Assembly (NCBI GenBank): GCA_008933995.1
Contig: WARS01000043.1
Location: 4,539,501 to 4,603,500 of the forward strand
Length of the DNA stretch: 64,000 nt
Direction of reading: 5' to 3'
Source: Datnioides undecimradiatus
Taxonomy: Eukaryota; Chordata; Actinopteri; Lobotiformes; Datnioididae
Part shown: piece after piece, positions 11,346 to 51,273 of the stretch
Layout: the number at the start of each line of letters is the position of its first letter
Position numbering within the stretch: the first letter of the stretch is position 1
The notes under the pieces: generated by a model
The model's database searches: none
Seen by the model: the letters and a program-made list of their open reading frames with translations, nothing else
What the model was told of the DNA's origin: nothing
Translations under genes and position numbers: made by a program

Positions 11346-14300
11346 ATGCTGCTTAAACTATGTGTTTAAGGTTGTAGCTGTAACGGGTTTGTTGTTGCAC
11401 GTCGTCAGCGCTGCGTTAGCGCCTGCTGCAACAAATTATCCTCTCTCGCGCTCTCACTTGGATCGGGAAGAGGCAAACACAAGCAGATGCCGCTTCCTCA
11501 GGGCTGCTGAGACGCACAGTTTGGATATGACGATACCTTGCGCCCGCATGTGTGTTTCCTTTAGCGTGCTTACACAAGGCTGTGTGTATTGTGTGACCGC
11601 TGTGATGAGTCTATCCATGCAGCGGAGAGGTTCAGCGCCATACAGCAGTGCTCTCATGGACACTCCCTCTCCACAGTCTTCCCATGGTTAAACAGCATCC
11701 TATTAACAGGCCGCTGGCAATTTTCCGCCTGGCTAAACTGCGATTCACATGTGAGCGACTGCACCGATGACACCGATGATGCACAGGACATCGCCATATA
11801 TAAGCACTGCTGCACCGATGGGCTGCGGTCTCCAAGATGAACCACATGGGAACAGTCAGGGAACCAGAGGGAAACATGGGAAGAGGAAAAGCCACCGGGC
11901 CACGATGGCTGGGAAGGAAAAACCAATCTGACAGCACTTTTACACCAGCAGCAAGGCAATCAGTGAGCTGTGGGGGCTGTGGCCGCACGCATTACGCTGA
12001 TTTTCCACCTGGTTGTGAAGTCAAAGTCCAAACAAATTGCTCTTTGATCCCAAATATGATGACCTTCAAGACGCACCAAGTGCATTCACGCAAGGAGAAG
12101 TCTGAATTGGACCATCTTGACTTTCTGATCCTACAAAGAGTTCAGTAAAATAATGTCAAGCATGGCAGAAGTTATTAAAGAAAGATCTGAGATTAGACAA
12201 TGAATGACTTTTTAGCTCGACTGTGTTTAAACTTTTCCTCCTTGATGCACGTTTTGTCCAAAACTTGCACCCAGATCCAAAGTTACAACAGGAAGCAATG
12301 GAACAATGTGTCCGCTCAATATTCTCCTTTGAACTGTGGTCTGGTCTCCACCAAACATCAGCTCGATGTTCCACGTCCTTCCACCGTCAGATGTGAACTG
12401 CCTGACGCCGGCTTCATCTGAGCTTTGAGGCTGAAAGCTGCTGCGTGCTGCTGCCAAACACCGAGCTGCTGAGAGCACTTCAGACAGAATGAGCCGGCAG
12501 CTACAGCGTGCAGAGCTGCGTATACACTAACATTATAAACTTAAAGCGCTTAGAGTATGGGAGTTAAATAGTGAATGATTTAAGCGAGTTTTCTTTAGTT
12601 AAAACAACCATTTCCAAAGCTTTAACGCTCCTTTTTTAAGCCGTGGTGATTAATTGTGAAGCCCAAAGCCGGAGGAGAAAGCAGGCGATTAGAAATCATC
12701 CTGTCAGCCGTTTCCTGCCCCGCTGTCCTCTGTTTGGTTGTTTCTGTGGGGCAGTCGTGACTGCAGCAAACAGAGCTGCTCTGCAGTGCAGTGCAGAGTT
12801 ATTAGACACACGCTGTCGTCCCCCATGAGCGTCGGCTTAACTCCGACAGGGACGCCAGGACGAGACGCTACTGTCAACAATGAACCTCGTTACTTCCGTG
12901 TTGGGATTCTGTGAATTATGTTTGTTTGTCCATCCAGTCGTCATTATTTGCAACATTACTCTTCCCAGCATGTGTTTTATGGGGATAATGTTGGCGGGGA
13001 ACATTTGTCCTCTCACTCGTTTCCTCCTTTCTTGTCTTTACATGCCTCGAAGAGTCTGAATTTAACTGACACGTGCAGAGTGTTTCTGCCCGCCGTGAAG
13101 CATCGAATCTGTCGGAAACGCGGCATCGATCAGTTGAACACAAAGCTCCTGTACAGTCGGCGTGCATCTTGTTGACAGAGCGACAGTCATTTGAACAAAT
13201 GTAAACTTCTTTAGGTGGTTGTTCAGCTGGAGCCTCCCACCCAGGGGCATCTACGGGGAGCACATGAGCGTGACAACAACTTTGTTATATTCAGGCCGAC
13301 CTGATCTGCAACTCTGTGATTTGTAAAAGACCTTAAGTGGTGTTGTCCTGTCAGACATCGGCCAATAAGTCACTGACACCCATAAATGAACTCATGTTTG
13401 AATGGAGTTGGGTTTGCTCTGCTCAACAGGGAGCCTGCAAGGCTAAATGTCCTTTAAACGCATCATTGTTTTATGTATTTATCATGTTTTTGTGTCGTAA
13501 ATCATATTTTTATGTTTCTTTGCTCACTGATAACTGTATATACGCCTCACAGGTAGTGTATACAGTGTACAGTGAGCTTGTGCATAACTCAAGGTGATTA
13601 GCAGAAGGTCTTACAATGGTTTTGTTATACGGTCGCTATGTTTCTGTGCAGCGCAGGAACATTTTATCTATCCACAGCTCGTTTATCTTGATATCTGTCA
13701 CAGGGTAAATCATGTTGGGCTAAATCCTGATTTTGCATCTAGTCCTACGACTTTTTACAGCAAGCATGACGACATTAAAGTAATGAAAAACGGCCAATTT
13801 GCACTCCAGCATTGTCAAATTTAGACTGAACGATTCATTGATTATAAAAGGAGAACAACTTTTACATGTCAGAATGAGATGAAACCTGCAGTGAAAGCTG
13901 AATTTAATCTATTAATTGCTGTTTCATTTTTGTATTTGCTGCACATTTTGCTGTTATTCATTCAGTTTTCATCAAATCTAAACGAACTCCTGTGGGTTTT
14001 TTTTATATTTAATCACTAAGATGAAGTGAAAACATCCTCCAAACTAATTAGGTTTGCTTTAAATCGCTTTAGCAGCAACAGAGAAATTAGGTTTTCACAT
14101 TCGGCCACGTTCGGGTGGTTTCTCCCGGGATGCAAACACGACACGCTGCAGGGACCAGTGTGAGGTCAGAGGTCACCTGGTGCGACGCACTGATAGCTGT
14201 TCAGACTGTGCCGACTCTGTGTGACACACGTCATTACTGCTGCCATCGTTTATTTATTTTTCCCTAAAGCTTGAATAAATTAAATACATGAACCTGTAAT

Positions 14301-15330
14301 TTATTGAGAGTTACATCATGTTTTTATGTCACTGTTTGATATTTTACGATATTTACCCCTAACCTGGTTAAGTTCAGGTTATATATCATGATCTGTTTTA
14401 CCACCTGGCTGTAAATCATCCTACCCCAAAAACATCGGCTGACACCTCAGGGGACTTTGACCCAAAGATGGAGAGCAGCGGCTTCGCCGTGCAGCAGTGT
14501 CTGCTGTTACGTCACCGAACAGATGCGGGCGAATTCATTGTGTTGCAGCTTGTGATGCGGTTTGGTTTGTGCACGCAGATCCGGCGCATTGCGCGAGTTG
14601 TCGGCTAAGCCTCTTATCGGCCCTCGTGAGACGCGCTGATCCAGGCAGCCGCACGCGTCGCAGCTGCCGCAGCTGAAATCGTGCGCGTCAGACGACAGGT
14701 GGGAAAAGGCTCGATGGAAAAGGTGACGATCGGCGTGTCGGCCTCAGATCACAACCCCTCTCTCACCATTATGTGTTTGGGCTTTGAAAATGGGAAACAA
14801 TAGTTATCTCACACTGACATTACTGTTTCAAGCTCATGGATCACAGCGGTCAGTTGCTGTACAGCGCTGCTGAAGCGACTGATGCATCTTGCAGCTGATC
14901 TTTGACGTTATTCATTATGATTTTGTCGATCAATTAACCTTTTCAGTGTTTTGCTACAGCTTCAACAACTCATGCTCATCGTTTGCAGCTCTGGTTATCT
15001 CCGTGGTGCAACTCTGACACACTCATCACTAACTGACACGGGGGATCTTACTGCCGGGTCATTCTTGTGTGATCACAGCTAAACACAACGCACACGACTA
15101 AGTGTGTGTCGTAAAATGCTGATGAATGCATTGCTGCTGAAATCCCAGTCAAGTCGCTTCCTCTGCTTGGAAACTGCAGCCGACCCATGCACAGGCGTCC
15201 TATAAATAGTCCTGCATCGCTCTCTCGGCTGTGGCTTGCAGGCTGGCAGCTCTGCAGTCACGACTGCCCCCGATCGCTGCTCGAATGAGGCTAAAGCTCC
15301 CTTCCTGTAGGCTCACTGATCGTACTGCAG
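11346..15330. other. Intergenic DNA, no gene recognised
   Basis: The open frames here are short and lack recognisable domains, codon bias or splice structure. No RNA gene or clear regulatory cluster is apparent. The missing last exon of pde6a (minus strand) should lie somewhere between here and 18553 but could not be recognised. Confidence 0.5.
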
Positions 15331-15336
15331 CTGCTG

Positions 15337-15366
15337 CTCTCTCTCTCTCTCTCTCTCTCTCCCTCT
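15337..15366. repeat. (CT)n microsatellite
   Basis: A nearly perfect CT dinucleotide tract of about 30 bases. Confidence 0.9.
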
Positions 15367-15464
15367 CTGCAGTCACGGGTTATCCCTGCGTCAGAGCCAA
15401 GCTTTGCAAGCTCCGCTGATCATCACGACCATATACGGCAATCCTTTGAGCTCCCAGCATGCCA

Positions 15465-15517
15465 TTACGTCATGGGGACTTACGTCATGGGGACTTACGT
15501 CATGGGGACTTACGTCA
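15465..15517. repeat. 15-bp tandem array of TTACGTCA CRE-like sites
   Basis: The unit TTACGTCATGGGGAC occurs three times head to tail, followed by a fourth TTACGTCA. The octamers start at 15465, 15480, 15495 and 15510. TTACGTCA matches the ATF/CREB half-plus-half site family (variant of TGACGTCA). It may be a chance minisatellite or a homotypic binding-site cluster. Confidence 0.8.
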
Positions 15518-17140
15518 TACACCAATGACGACACACTTAGCTTATGTATCCATGCTATTATTATATTACTACAGTGTGTGAGGGAGGCAGGGAGGCAGGG
15601 AGGGGTGGGCGATGATGAATTTAGCTCATGTCCTGCCCCCTGTTGTGGCTCCAGTGGCGATCAGTTTTCATTATCCCAGCCTGGCGTCATGTTGTGTTTT
15701 GTAAGGGTATTATGTATGGCTCTAGGTGGGGAAATTAAGTAATGTGCACAAACACAAACGCATGCAAATGGAAACGGATGGCGCAGCTGGGAGATATTTT
15801 TATACCTCGTCAGCTGCTGTGCAAGGCGTCTCCTCTTTTATGCATGTTTGCTGCAGCACGGGTGCACGAGTGCTGCAGAGAATCTGTCTCATCCGCGCAC
15901 GTGTCCGGCTGCTCAGACTGTTTCCGGTGTTCACATGTAGGGAAAGCGAAATAGAAAACATGTTTGCGATTAAAAGCAACTCGGTGCATTTTGCAGAAAA
16001 TGTTTCATTTTTTCCATCTTTGGCTTCACCGCACCATAAAAGCCCTTTGCTGTGGGCGGGCTGTGAGCGCTGCCAGGCGTTCCCACACATTTCCATGGAA
16101 AAAATTCCAAAAACTTTTCCATGACATCTCAAGGAGCCTGGATTAAGTTTCCATGACCATTAGAAACCTATAACTCTGACCCGCAAACAGAACTATATCA
16201 CATAGATCTGTTCATGCACTGTACTCCAAACGTTTTCGTCTTTATGTTTGTGATGTTCATATTCACTTACATACTAAACTACAGGCACGTTAAACATAGT
16301 GTCCTTTAGCTAAACACACCTTCAAGCCTTCCACGTGTTGCTAATACCGAAGCTAGTTTTGCAAAGCTAACATCTCACGTTTCCAGCCAGCGTTTGTGTC
16401 GATTAACAGAGAACCATGAAATATTAAATGTGCACCCGACCGGCATTTTGAAAAGAGTCCTGTGTTTCGCTGCTGGATTCAGATAATAAACTCATCCTGA
16501 GGCTGCATTACACGCAAAGATGAATAATTAAAAATCGATTCGTTTCATTTTACGCAACAAAATTCAACACATTTTCCAAAATTTTAAAGGATTTCGCTGA
16601 TTTCATGACTTTTCAAAGGTTTTCCATGATCGTGGATGACCAAATCTTACTTTGTCCTGAAGGTGAACTGAATCCCATCACGTCGAAGTTAAAACTGAGC
16701 TGAAAGAGGTTAAAACAGCCGTAAACAGCAAGACTCCGGTCAGAAATACAGCATATCACTGTATTATTATAGTAGCTCTATGTAAATATAGAAGTGTCTG
16801 AAAGTGTTTTACTTACTTTAAAACAGAATTAAACTCAGTTTTATATTATTGTTTATTGTTTATTATAAATAAACAACCTGTGGAAACATTCAGTCCTGCA
16901 GGATGAAGAAGAAGATTCTGAATTTTCTTATTTCTGTTTCCCGACGTGAAACTGACGACCAGTGGGGACGCCTGTTTCTGTATTTTGGCACAGCGTTCGG
17001 CCAGGTCCTGCACGCGGCTGTCAGTCAGATGCTTGCCGGGTCGGAAATCCTCATGGTTGAAAAGAGCGCGCAACTTTCCCGAAAACGGATTCTCCCAGGA
17101 ATGAAACCAAAGTGCAGCGAGAGTTCAGCAAACATGCAGA

Positions 17141-17153
17141 GTGTGTGTGTGTG

Positions 17154-17184
<31 letters not shown>
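17141..17184. repeat. (GT)n microsatellite
   Basis: About 22 GT units with one C interruption near 17160. Confidence 0.95.
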
Positions 17185-18257
17185 TTATATCTAATATGAA
17201 GAGATGTGGGCACACGCTGCACACTCGTCAGCTCAGCAGTCTGTGTGAAAATGATTGAAACACAGCAACATATCAGCATCATACCTGCGTCTGGGCTTCA
17301 CCATGTCCGCCTCCTCGTCATTAATCAGTGAAATTAATCCACAGAGACAAGGTTTTTGCGTGTATTGATTATCTTTAGTATTTACAAGCTTGCGACACAC
17401 TTTAATGTACAGTAGAAGCAACGCTGCAGAGCAGCACAGCACGTGTGTTGATCCTTCATAATTTATTATTCTTAATAGCATGTAGACAAACAAGCTGAGA
17501 ATAACGCATCAATACAGCGAATGTCAGACCCAAGTTATCAATATTAGTCAGCTGCACAGTAAATATGATGCAGAGCGGACGACACCTGCAAGACTTTTGC
17601 ATATTTGCATGTTTGTATATGACTAACAGACACATTTCCTGTTGCTGCTTTATGTCAGTGTAATTGACAGTGACTGCTCTGCAAACTAAAAAGTTGCAGG
17701 TAGCAACATTCAACACTTTTGCATCAACCGGCAGTGATTGGTTGATCGGAGCTGCAGGCGGAGGAACCGTAGTTACGCTGCAGGCTACAGCAACTAGGAG
17801 CACGGCGACTTGAGACTGTGGCGACATGAAAACGCTGAAAGTCCTGCACTTTAGCTTTGGGTTATCCTCTGAGCACTGTCAGTGCTGCCAAAATCTTTCT
17901 GGTTTCATTCTTAGTAATAAACCAACTTGTGTGAAATGCATTTGGGTTGATGACTCCAAAAACACCTGACTGCACCGTCAAGCCAAGAGCAAATAATGAG
18001 TAACTCAATAACAGACAGACAGACAGGAAGAAACTGAGGAGAGTGCTGATAACGGCAGCGTCACGGGGCAAACGTGAGGTTTTCTGACGCGTTCTCACTA
18101 AACCTGCAGGTGAAATCTCCAAAACAGCAGAAAAGAAGAGGGTTTTTCTGGGGAAACCCGGCGCTGGACCACAGACATGTAGCAGTTGGTATAGTTGTAG
18201 CATCTCTAGCTGAGAATACAAGTCTTTGACTGTGACTGTGCTGCACTCGCTGCAGGT

Positions 18258-18299
18258 GGAAGGAAGGAAGGAAGGAAGGAAGGAAGGAAAGAAGGAAGA
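18258..18299. repeat. (GGAA)n microsatellite
   Basis: A GGAA tetranucleotide run of about ten units. GGAA is the ETS core, but a simple-sequence explanation suffices. Confidence 0.9.
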
Positions 18300-18553
18300 G
18301 AAAACAGACAAACAGGAAGTTACTTTCCATCATTTTCAGTGAAATATGCATCTTTTTTTATCATTTCTGCACCTGTATTTGTGTCTGTGTGTGTAATTCT
18401 GGTCATCGAGCAGCTAATTAAGCATAAACTTCTCACTCAAATGCGCCTCAGCACTGGCACACGAGCTGTTGAGGCTCAGAGGCGTTTACGACCCACATGA
18501 AATAAAGTAATGCGCCGTCTGTGTGTGTGTTCGCACGTCTGAGAGCCTCCTAC

Positions 18554-45736
<27,183 letters not shown>

Positions 45737-48280
45737 GTCTGCTGCTGCTTTGAAACAGATGGTATTACCTGGAGCTGGGGGCTTTTTAATTCAAACCAAG
45801 GGGAAAAAACTCTTGCAAGAGCAGCAACAAGCAAACAGTTACTCATGAGCTGCTGAGGTGCTGAACCAAAACTGATCCAGAAGTAAAACCCTTTCTCTAA
45901 AAGCAACATTGATTGGTAATGGCTGAACAAATCCACAACCAGCCCAATATTTCAAACTCTGAGGGCCCACATTATTCACCAGCTGGTTTCTAACCTCTGC
46001 TGTCTGTTCGTTGCTGTGTAGGCGGAGATTCAACTGAAAATGTGCTGTGAAACCAAAACAACGAGCAGTGAGATGCTAAACGTCTCGGCGGGGCTGCAGA
46101 GGAAAGTCTCGGAGGGGTTGTCGCTACAAGTGAGCCACAGTTTCCAATAACATTAGTATGCACGTAGTACATACAGTCCTCCATGAACCAGCGACAGCAT
46201 GTGATTTCACAGCGGATGATAACCTGTTGTTGTTTGTCTCCAGACACTCTGACACGCTCTTGTCTTATACGTAAACAAATGTACGGCCCAACCTAAATAA
46301 AGACGCTCCCCTCAGCAGCTTCCTTATCGGGCCTGTCACAGCTCTGTTATCACTTGTCTTAACACACCTCAGCGTTCTCGGCCTAAAGACACATTGTTTT
46401 GTCAGTTTGCAAGTTTAATATTTCATTTGACTCTGAACTTTTGTCATATTATTACAGAAAATTAGAGCCTGAGCATTTTGATATTCTGTAACGTCCGTAT
46501 ATCCTGATATACGTCCCTGATATGCTGATATGTAAACAGCGTGTTGTCCCCAACATATGATGCAGGAACAACACGTATGTGCTCATATATGAAGAATGCT
46601 GAAATGAAACACACTCTTTAATAAAGTTATTTGCTTAAGAAGGCAGCTTTCTGACTAACTTTGTAGTCATGTTATTGCGAAATTGCCGCACAATCCACAC
46701 AGAAAAGGTCTATTTTGATTTGAAGTGGGTGTCGTCCCCTTGATTTACCTGAACATCAACATCAATGCCAAATAACTCCTGGGAATTAATTTAAATGGGT
46801 GTTTGTTACAACAGCAAACATTATAGATAATTTAGTTCTGTCTACCTTCTGCTTTCATTTACCATCTCTTCCTTGTCAAACATCCTTCCCAGAGAAAATC
46901 ATCAATAAAGTTATGATAAAATGTACAATTTACACCACAAATCGTCTGGTTTATTTCAGTAAAACACCACCAGTCCTACCTGTTAAAGTCCGTGTATTGT
47001 CTCCGCCAAAGTGTATAATCCCTCTGTCCTGCTAACCAACTCTGCAGGTGTCGGGGAGAAGAAAAGGGATTACCAGGATGGTTTTAAATGGTCATGTGTG
47101 GACATAAGCCTGCATCCAATTACAACACTGGGATTACGACACCTTCCAGTGATTAATGACACAACCTGGGATTCCTTTCTCTGCCTCAACATAAAGACAA
47201 GTTCAGCATTTGAAAATGAGAACTCACCCATAGCCTCATGTTGAGAAGCCATAAACTCACTGCGTGATTTCATGTATTCTGGCAGGTACCTCAAACCTAA
47301 AAGGTATCTTAGGGTGCCACATCTACAACATTTAGACGTGCCGGTTCTGTTGAACGCAGCTTATCGTTAAAGTAACACACACATGTGTTAATTAAATTGC
47401 ATAACAGTCTTCTTTCCATCAATAATTAATTTCTTAATCTCACAGTACATTTAATTTTCATGAATTGCTAACCTCATACGTATTAGACAGTTGTGCAATA
47501 TAAAAGAAGTGACTAGTTAAAAGAAAGTATTGTGAATTAACCTTATTTTAGCTCATATATCAGAACCACAGGCTAACTGTGAGTATACTACCTCCCTTAT
47601 TGTCACTCCCTCACTATTATTAGTACCTCCCTGCAAAAACACAGTAATAGACTCACTGGTTTCTCTTACAGCTCATACTGTATCATGTTTCAGCCCCATC
47701 TGATGATAAACTGCAGACATCAGGACCAGGAATCAGGACCAGGAATCAGGTTATTCTGTCTCAGATCAGGAAATCTGAGACAGAATAACAAAACAGTAAA
47801 AACAGAAGTCACATCAGTGGTGATAGCAAAATAAACATTTTCAGAAACCAGCAGCTTTCACCAACTGCTTTCACTTGTATGGTGCCAATCAATGAGGGTC
47901 GGTACAGAAACTTGCAAAGCAAACAGGGAGCCTGCTGTTCCCAGATACCCCCATCACCAATACGGTTTTCAGCCAGTGTTGGTTTAAACAAGTTGAGCGT
48001 TTTGATGCTGTTGCTGCTGATTAATGATACTGTTCAGGAATATGAAGAATGTCTGTGAAAAGTTATTTTTTAAAGGTTTTGCCAGGAAGTTAAGCTAAAT
48101 ACCTATTTTATTATTTCTGTAGAAAACCTTGCTTCCGTCTTTCTGTGATAACCACAGAAAATTCATTTGCCGTCATTAGAATTTTCCTTCAACGTGTGTT
48201 TTATCTGTAATCAGCTATGTCTTATTGTGGCTCAAAGTGAGTCATCTTTCCACACAAGTTATCTTTGTTTTAGAACGTCA
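45737..48280. other. pde6a 5' region and intergenic DNA
   Basis: Presumed pde6a 5' UTR and promoter on the minus strand, then intergenic DNA shared head to head with slc26a2. No TATA box or clear core promoter could be fixed. GGGATTA, a site type used by the photoreceptor factor CRX, occurs near 47069 and 47139 but 1.3 kb from the ATG. A hairpin at 47750-47789 and an exon-like segment near 47.25 kb are discussed as findings. Confidence 0.5.
47750..47789. repeat. Perfect 17-bp inverted repeat with 6-base loop
   Basis: Arm GTTATTCTGTCTCAGAT at 47750-47766, loop CAGGAA, and the exact reverse complement at 47773-47789. Just before it a 13-base unit, aatcaggaccagg, is repeated. It could be a cruciform-forming palindrome or a remnant of a mobile element end; no T-run suggests a terminator. 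Confidence 0.9.
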
Positions 48281-48428
48281 TGTGACGCGCCCATGCGTTA
48301 GATGTGACGTCATTACGCACGGAGCCGCTGGGCAGTGTAAAATGAATTTGAGGCGGAATGAAACTCGTCCGTCTGAACACAACACAAGCGAAGCTAAACT
48401 TCTTAAACCGCGACTGCTTCGAGCTCGG
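48281..48428 (+). promoter_or_regulatory. Candidate slc26a2 promoter and non-coding first exon
   Basis: A perfect CRE palindrome TGACGTCA lies at 48305-48312. About 115 bases later CGG/GTGAGT at 48428/48429 forms a strong splice donor with no matching acceptor upstream, as expected at the end of a first exon. The human SLC26A2 gene has a non-coding first exon, and the next plus-strand acceptor of the gene is at 50646-50647. The transcription start is not determined. Confidence 0.4.
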
Positions 48429-50647
48429 GTGAGTTAATTTAAACGTTAACAACAGTTTGGGGTTGTTTCTTCCGGTGCACGAGCGGCCTGTCACGTTAAT
48501 TTACTTTAATTAGCTTAAAGTTTCAACCGGTGTCCACGTTGACAACTTGTTTACAATGGAGCCCATTCACAGCTCTGAGGGTAACGGTGGCAGCTCCTGG
48601 AGTTAGTGGAGTCACTGAGCTGTTCACGCTGCCTTTGGTCACTTTTACAGTAATTTCAAATAGCATTACGGTTTAATAAAGTCGAACTTCTGTTTTCATG
48701 TAATTATCCACGATACATAAATGACATAAATGGGCGTTTCTCCGCTCACACGCATTAACAGTCAGTATTTAAATAGCCTGTAGGTAAGAGCAGTAAGCTC
48801 ATTAACATCACGACACAGCAGCTCTCATGGAAAACACAACGAGCCAACGTTACTGTAATCCGATTACCGTTGCAATTTGGAGAAAGCTCGTAACTGTCTG
48901 CAGAGAAGCAGTCTTAGAGTCCCTGTAAGGTTTCAGTAAGCTCAGTGTGATCAGCGGGGCTGACAGATGACAGTAAGCCAACGTAGTTATATAACCGAGT
49001 CCCTTTTACAGTCGTTTCTTTTAGTTTCAGTTTAGTTTGAACACGTGGTTAAGACTTTTTTTCACATAGTATAGTTACTGTCAGTGCTGCACACAGCTGT
49101 AAACCACGGTTCTAATAAAAAGTGTCTTTTTAACCCAACCAAGCTCAGTTTTAATGTAGACTTTCTGTTTTTGTTAACTGCTAAATGATAAATGCATGCT
49201 GCCAGCCTGCATGTGATGAATGCATGATGAATTCAGATAAAAAAAAGATTAAAAAAAAGATAAGTCATAATTTAGTCTCATAATAATCTCATAATAAACC
49301 AAATTCCAGAGTAAAAAACACTAATTAGGATCATTTTAGATATAAAAATAATGATACTACGACACCTTGACTGCTTTCTCATGAATTACAGCAGAAAGTC
49401 TACATTAACATTTCCTCCAATTAACAGTTTCTTGAAATTGCATCCCACTCCTTCTTTGCAAACAACTTCAAGTTCCTAAAAGGTGTGCAGGGATCTCCTG
49501 TGCAGAGCTCTCTGTAGGTCATTCCACATGGTTTTGATGGGATTCAGGTTTTTTGATGATGAGCTGCATCGCCTTTGCTTTTGCACCAAACATCTGTTTG
49601 ATTTAAGGAGAAGTCCAACCTTTGTCTCGACAGACAAGAACCCATTGTCCCACTTGGTTTGGGGTAACTAAATGCATCTTTTGGCAGAATTCAGGCAGTG
49701 AACTGGTGTCCTTTTAGCCATCCTACCCCGCACTCATTTGTGCAGAATAACAGAGTCGGTCACATTAAAAGGATTGACCAGTATCTGCCAGAACGTCCTG
49801 TCGTTTCTTCAGTGTTGCTGTTGGCCTCTTGAGATCCTCCATAATAAATTTACTCCTCGTCAACTTCTGAGGCTCATCCTGATCTTTGCAACATCTCTGT
49901 GGTGCCTCATTTTATCCAGTTATTGATGATTGCTTGGACTGAGCTCCATGGTCCATCCACAGCCTTTCTTATTCGTTCATATCCATTTCCTGAGTGCTAC
50001 TTCTCAACATCTCAGTTTCTTCCGTAACTCTCTGCAGCATGGCTTTCTCAGTAGGTTGCACCCCATAAAACAGTCAAGCTCTACTTTAACCTTAAATCAG
50101 GATCTCCTTCATTGATTGCCTGCTGCAGCACTTATTATGAGTGTGTGCAGACCTTTGCATCAGGGATCTAGTTTGTTTTTCTTGTTAAAATCTGCAGTTT
50201 CAAAGGGGTGCTTACACTTTTTAGATCCACATAGGTTGTTCTCCTCATTTTCTTGTTCACGTTGACCTCATTTTGGTGAATACATTCACAGTAAGCACCT
50301 GTTTTTCTGTCACAGGGTCACTCAAAGCTGAATTGCATGAATAAGGGGAAGTGTCTTATCTTTGTTGTGATCCAACAACAACAACACCGACCTCTGCTAA
50401 AAACAGACTGTCAGAAATATGCAGTTTGGCCCACACCCACTGACCTGACTAATAGTGCTTCTTCCCCACCCTCCACCTCCCTCCACACTGTTTCTGAATG
50501 GTCATTTGTGGTCGTTTTAGTGACATGTAGCTCCAGAAAGGTGCAAATGTTGAAATATCCATAAGAGCAGGTCAGTTAAGTCTTAATTGTTATAAGTTTA
50601 TCTGCCTTATTGGTTAAACCGATCTCTTTCTCTTCTGATGGACATAG
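48429..50647 (+). other. Presumed slc26a2 5' intron
   Basis: If 48428 is the donor of a non-coding exon, this is the first intron. It contains the repeat remnant at 49430-50240 and no recognised gene. Confidence 0.4.
49430..50240 (-). mobile_element. Degraded interspersed repeat, possibly Tc1-like
   Basis: The stretch contains phrases seen in teleost DNA transposons, such as agaagtccaacctttgtctc at about 49609 and a terminal-looking gggtgcttacactttttaga at about 50206. Minus-strand frames are broken throughout and no intact domain is present. Family assignment is a guess from pattern memory. Confidence 0.3.
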
Positions 50648-50661
50648 ATAAGGGCTCGATC

Positions 50662-51273
50662 ATGACTCATGGCAACGACTGCTGTCCAGCAGCAGGAGAT
50701 GGAGGTGAGATTGACCTGCAGCAACCTCTCATCCTGGAAAGAGTGGAGAAGGAAACGTCCAAAAACTGGCGGTCCGTTGTGTCACATCGTCTGAAGAAAC
50801 ACTGTTCATGCACCCCAGAGAAAGCTAAATCCAAAATATTGGGCTTTGTCCCGATTCTGACGTGGCTGCCACGCTACCGGCTCAAGGAATGGCTGCTGGG
50901 TGACGTCATGTCGGGCCTGATTGTTGGGATCCTGTTGGTCCCCCAGTCCATAGCCTACTCTTTATTGGCCAGTCAGGACCCCATATATGGCCTCTATACG
51001 TCTTTCTTCTCCTCCATCATCTACACCCTCTTAGGTACCTCTAAACACATCTCAGTGGGGATTTTTGGGGTGCTCTGCCTGCTTGTGGGCCAGGTTGTGG
51101 ACAGGGAGTTAGCTTTGGCAGGGTACCTCACCGAAAGCAGCAGCATTAGCAGTAACACCAGTGCCGTCCTGCTGGCTGGCCAGGGGAACGACACTGTTGG
51201 GCTGGAGTGTGACAGAAGCTGCTATGCAATCGCAGTGGGAGCTACAGTTACCTTTACTGCTGGAGTTTACCAG
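50662..51273 (+). CDS. slc26a2: slc26a2 coding exon 1
   Basis: Encodes the N-terminus and first membrane segments, including the family signature and [20 protein letters not shown]. An extracellular loop carries two N-glycosylation sequons, NTS and NDT, before [20 protein letters not shown]. The donor is CAG/GTGAGT, phase 0. The frame stays open upstream to an ATG at 50638. Confidence 0.93.

Larger units (their letters stand above)
15520..18553. other. Intergenic DNA with microsatellites downstream of pde6a
   Basis: No exon could be supported. Minus-strand open frames near 16.85-17.07 kb and 17.2-17.5 kb have no recognised homology. Two microsatellites lie here. The C-terminal exon of pde6a, carrying a CAAX prenylation box in the family, would be expected in or left of this stretch. 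Confidence 0.45.

Noticed and set aside
16846..17493. Minus-strand frames (for example ALFNHEDFRPGKHLTDSRVQ) considered as the last pde6a exon or a small gene
   Set aside because: No CAAX end, no family similarity and no consistent splice structure; treated as chance open frames.
18258..18299. GGAA microsatellite as an ETS-type enhancer
   Set aside because: GGAA repeats act as enhancers in special cases, but nothing else here supports it; kept as a simple repeat.
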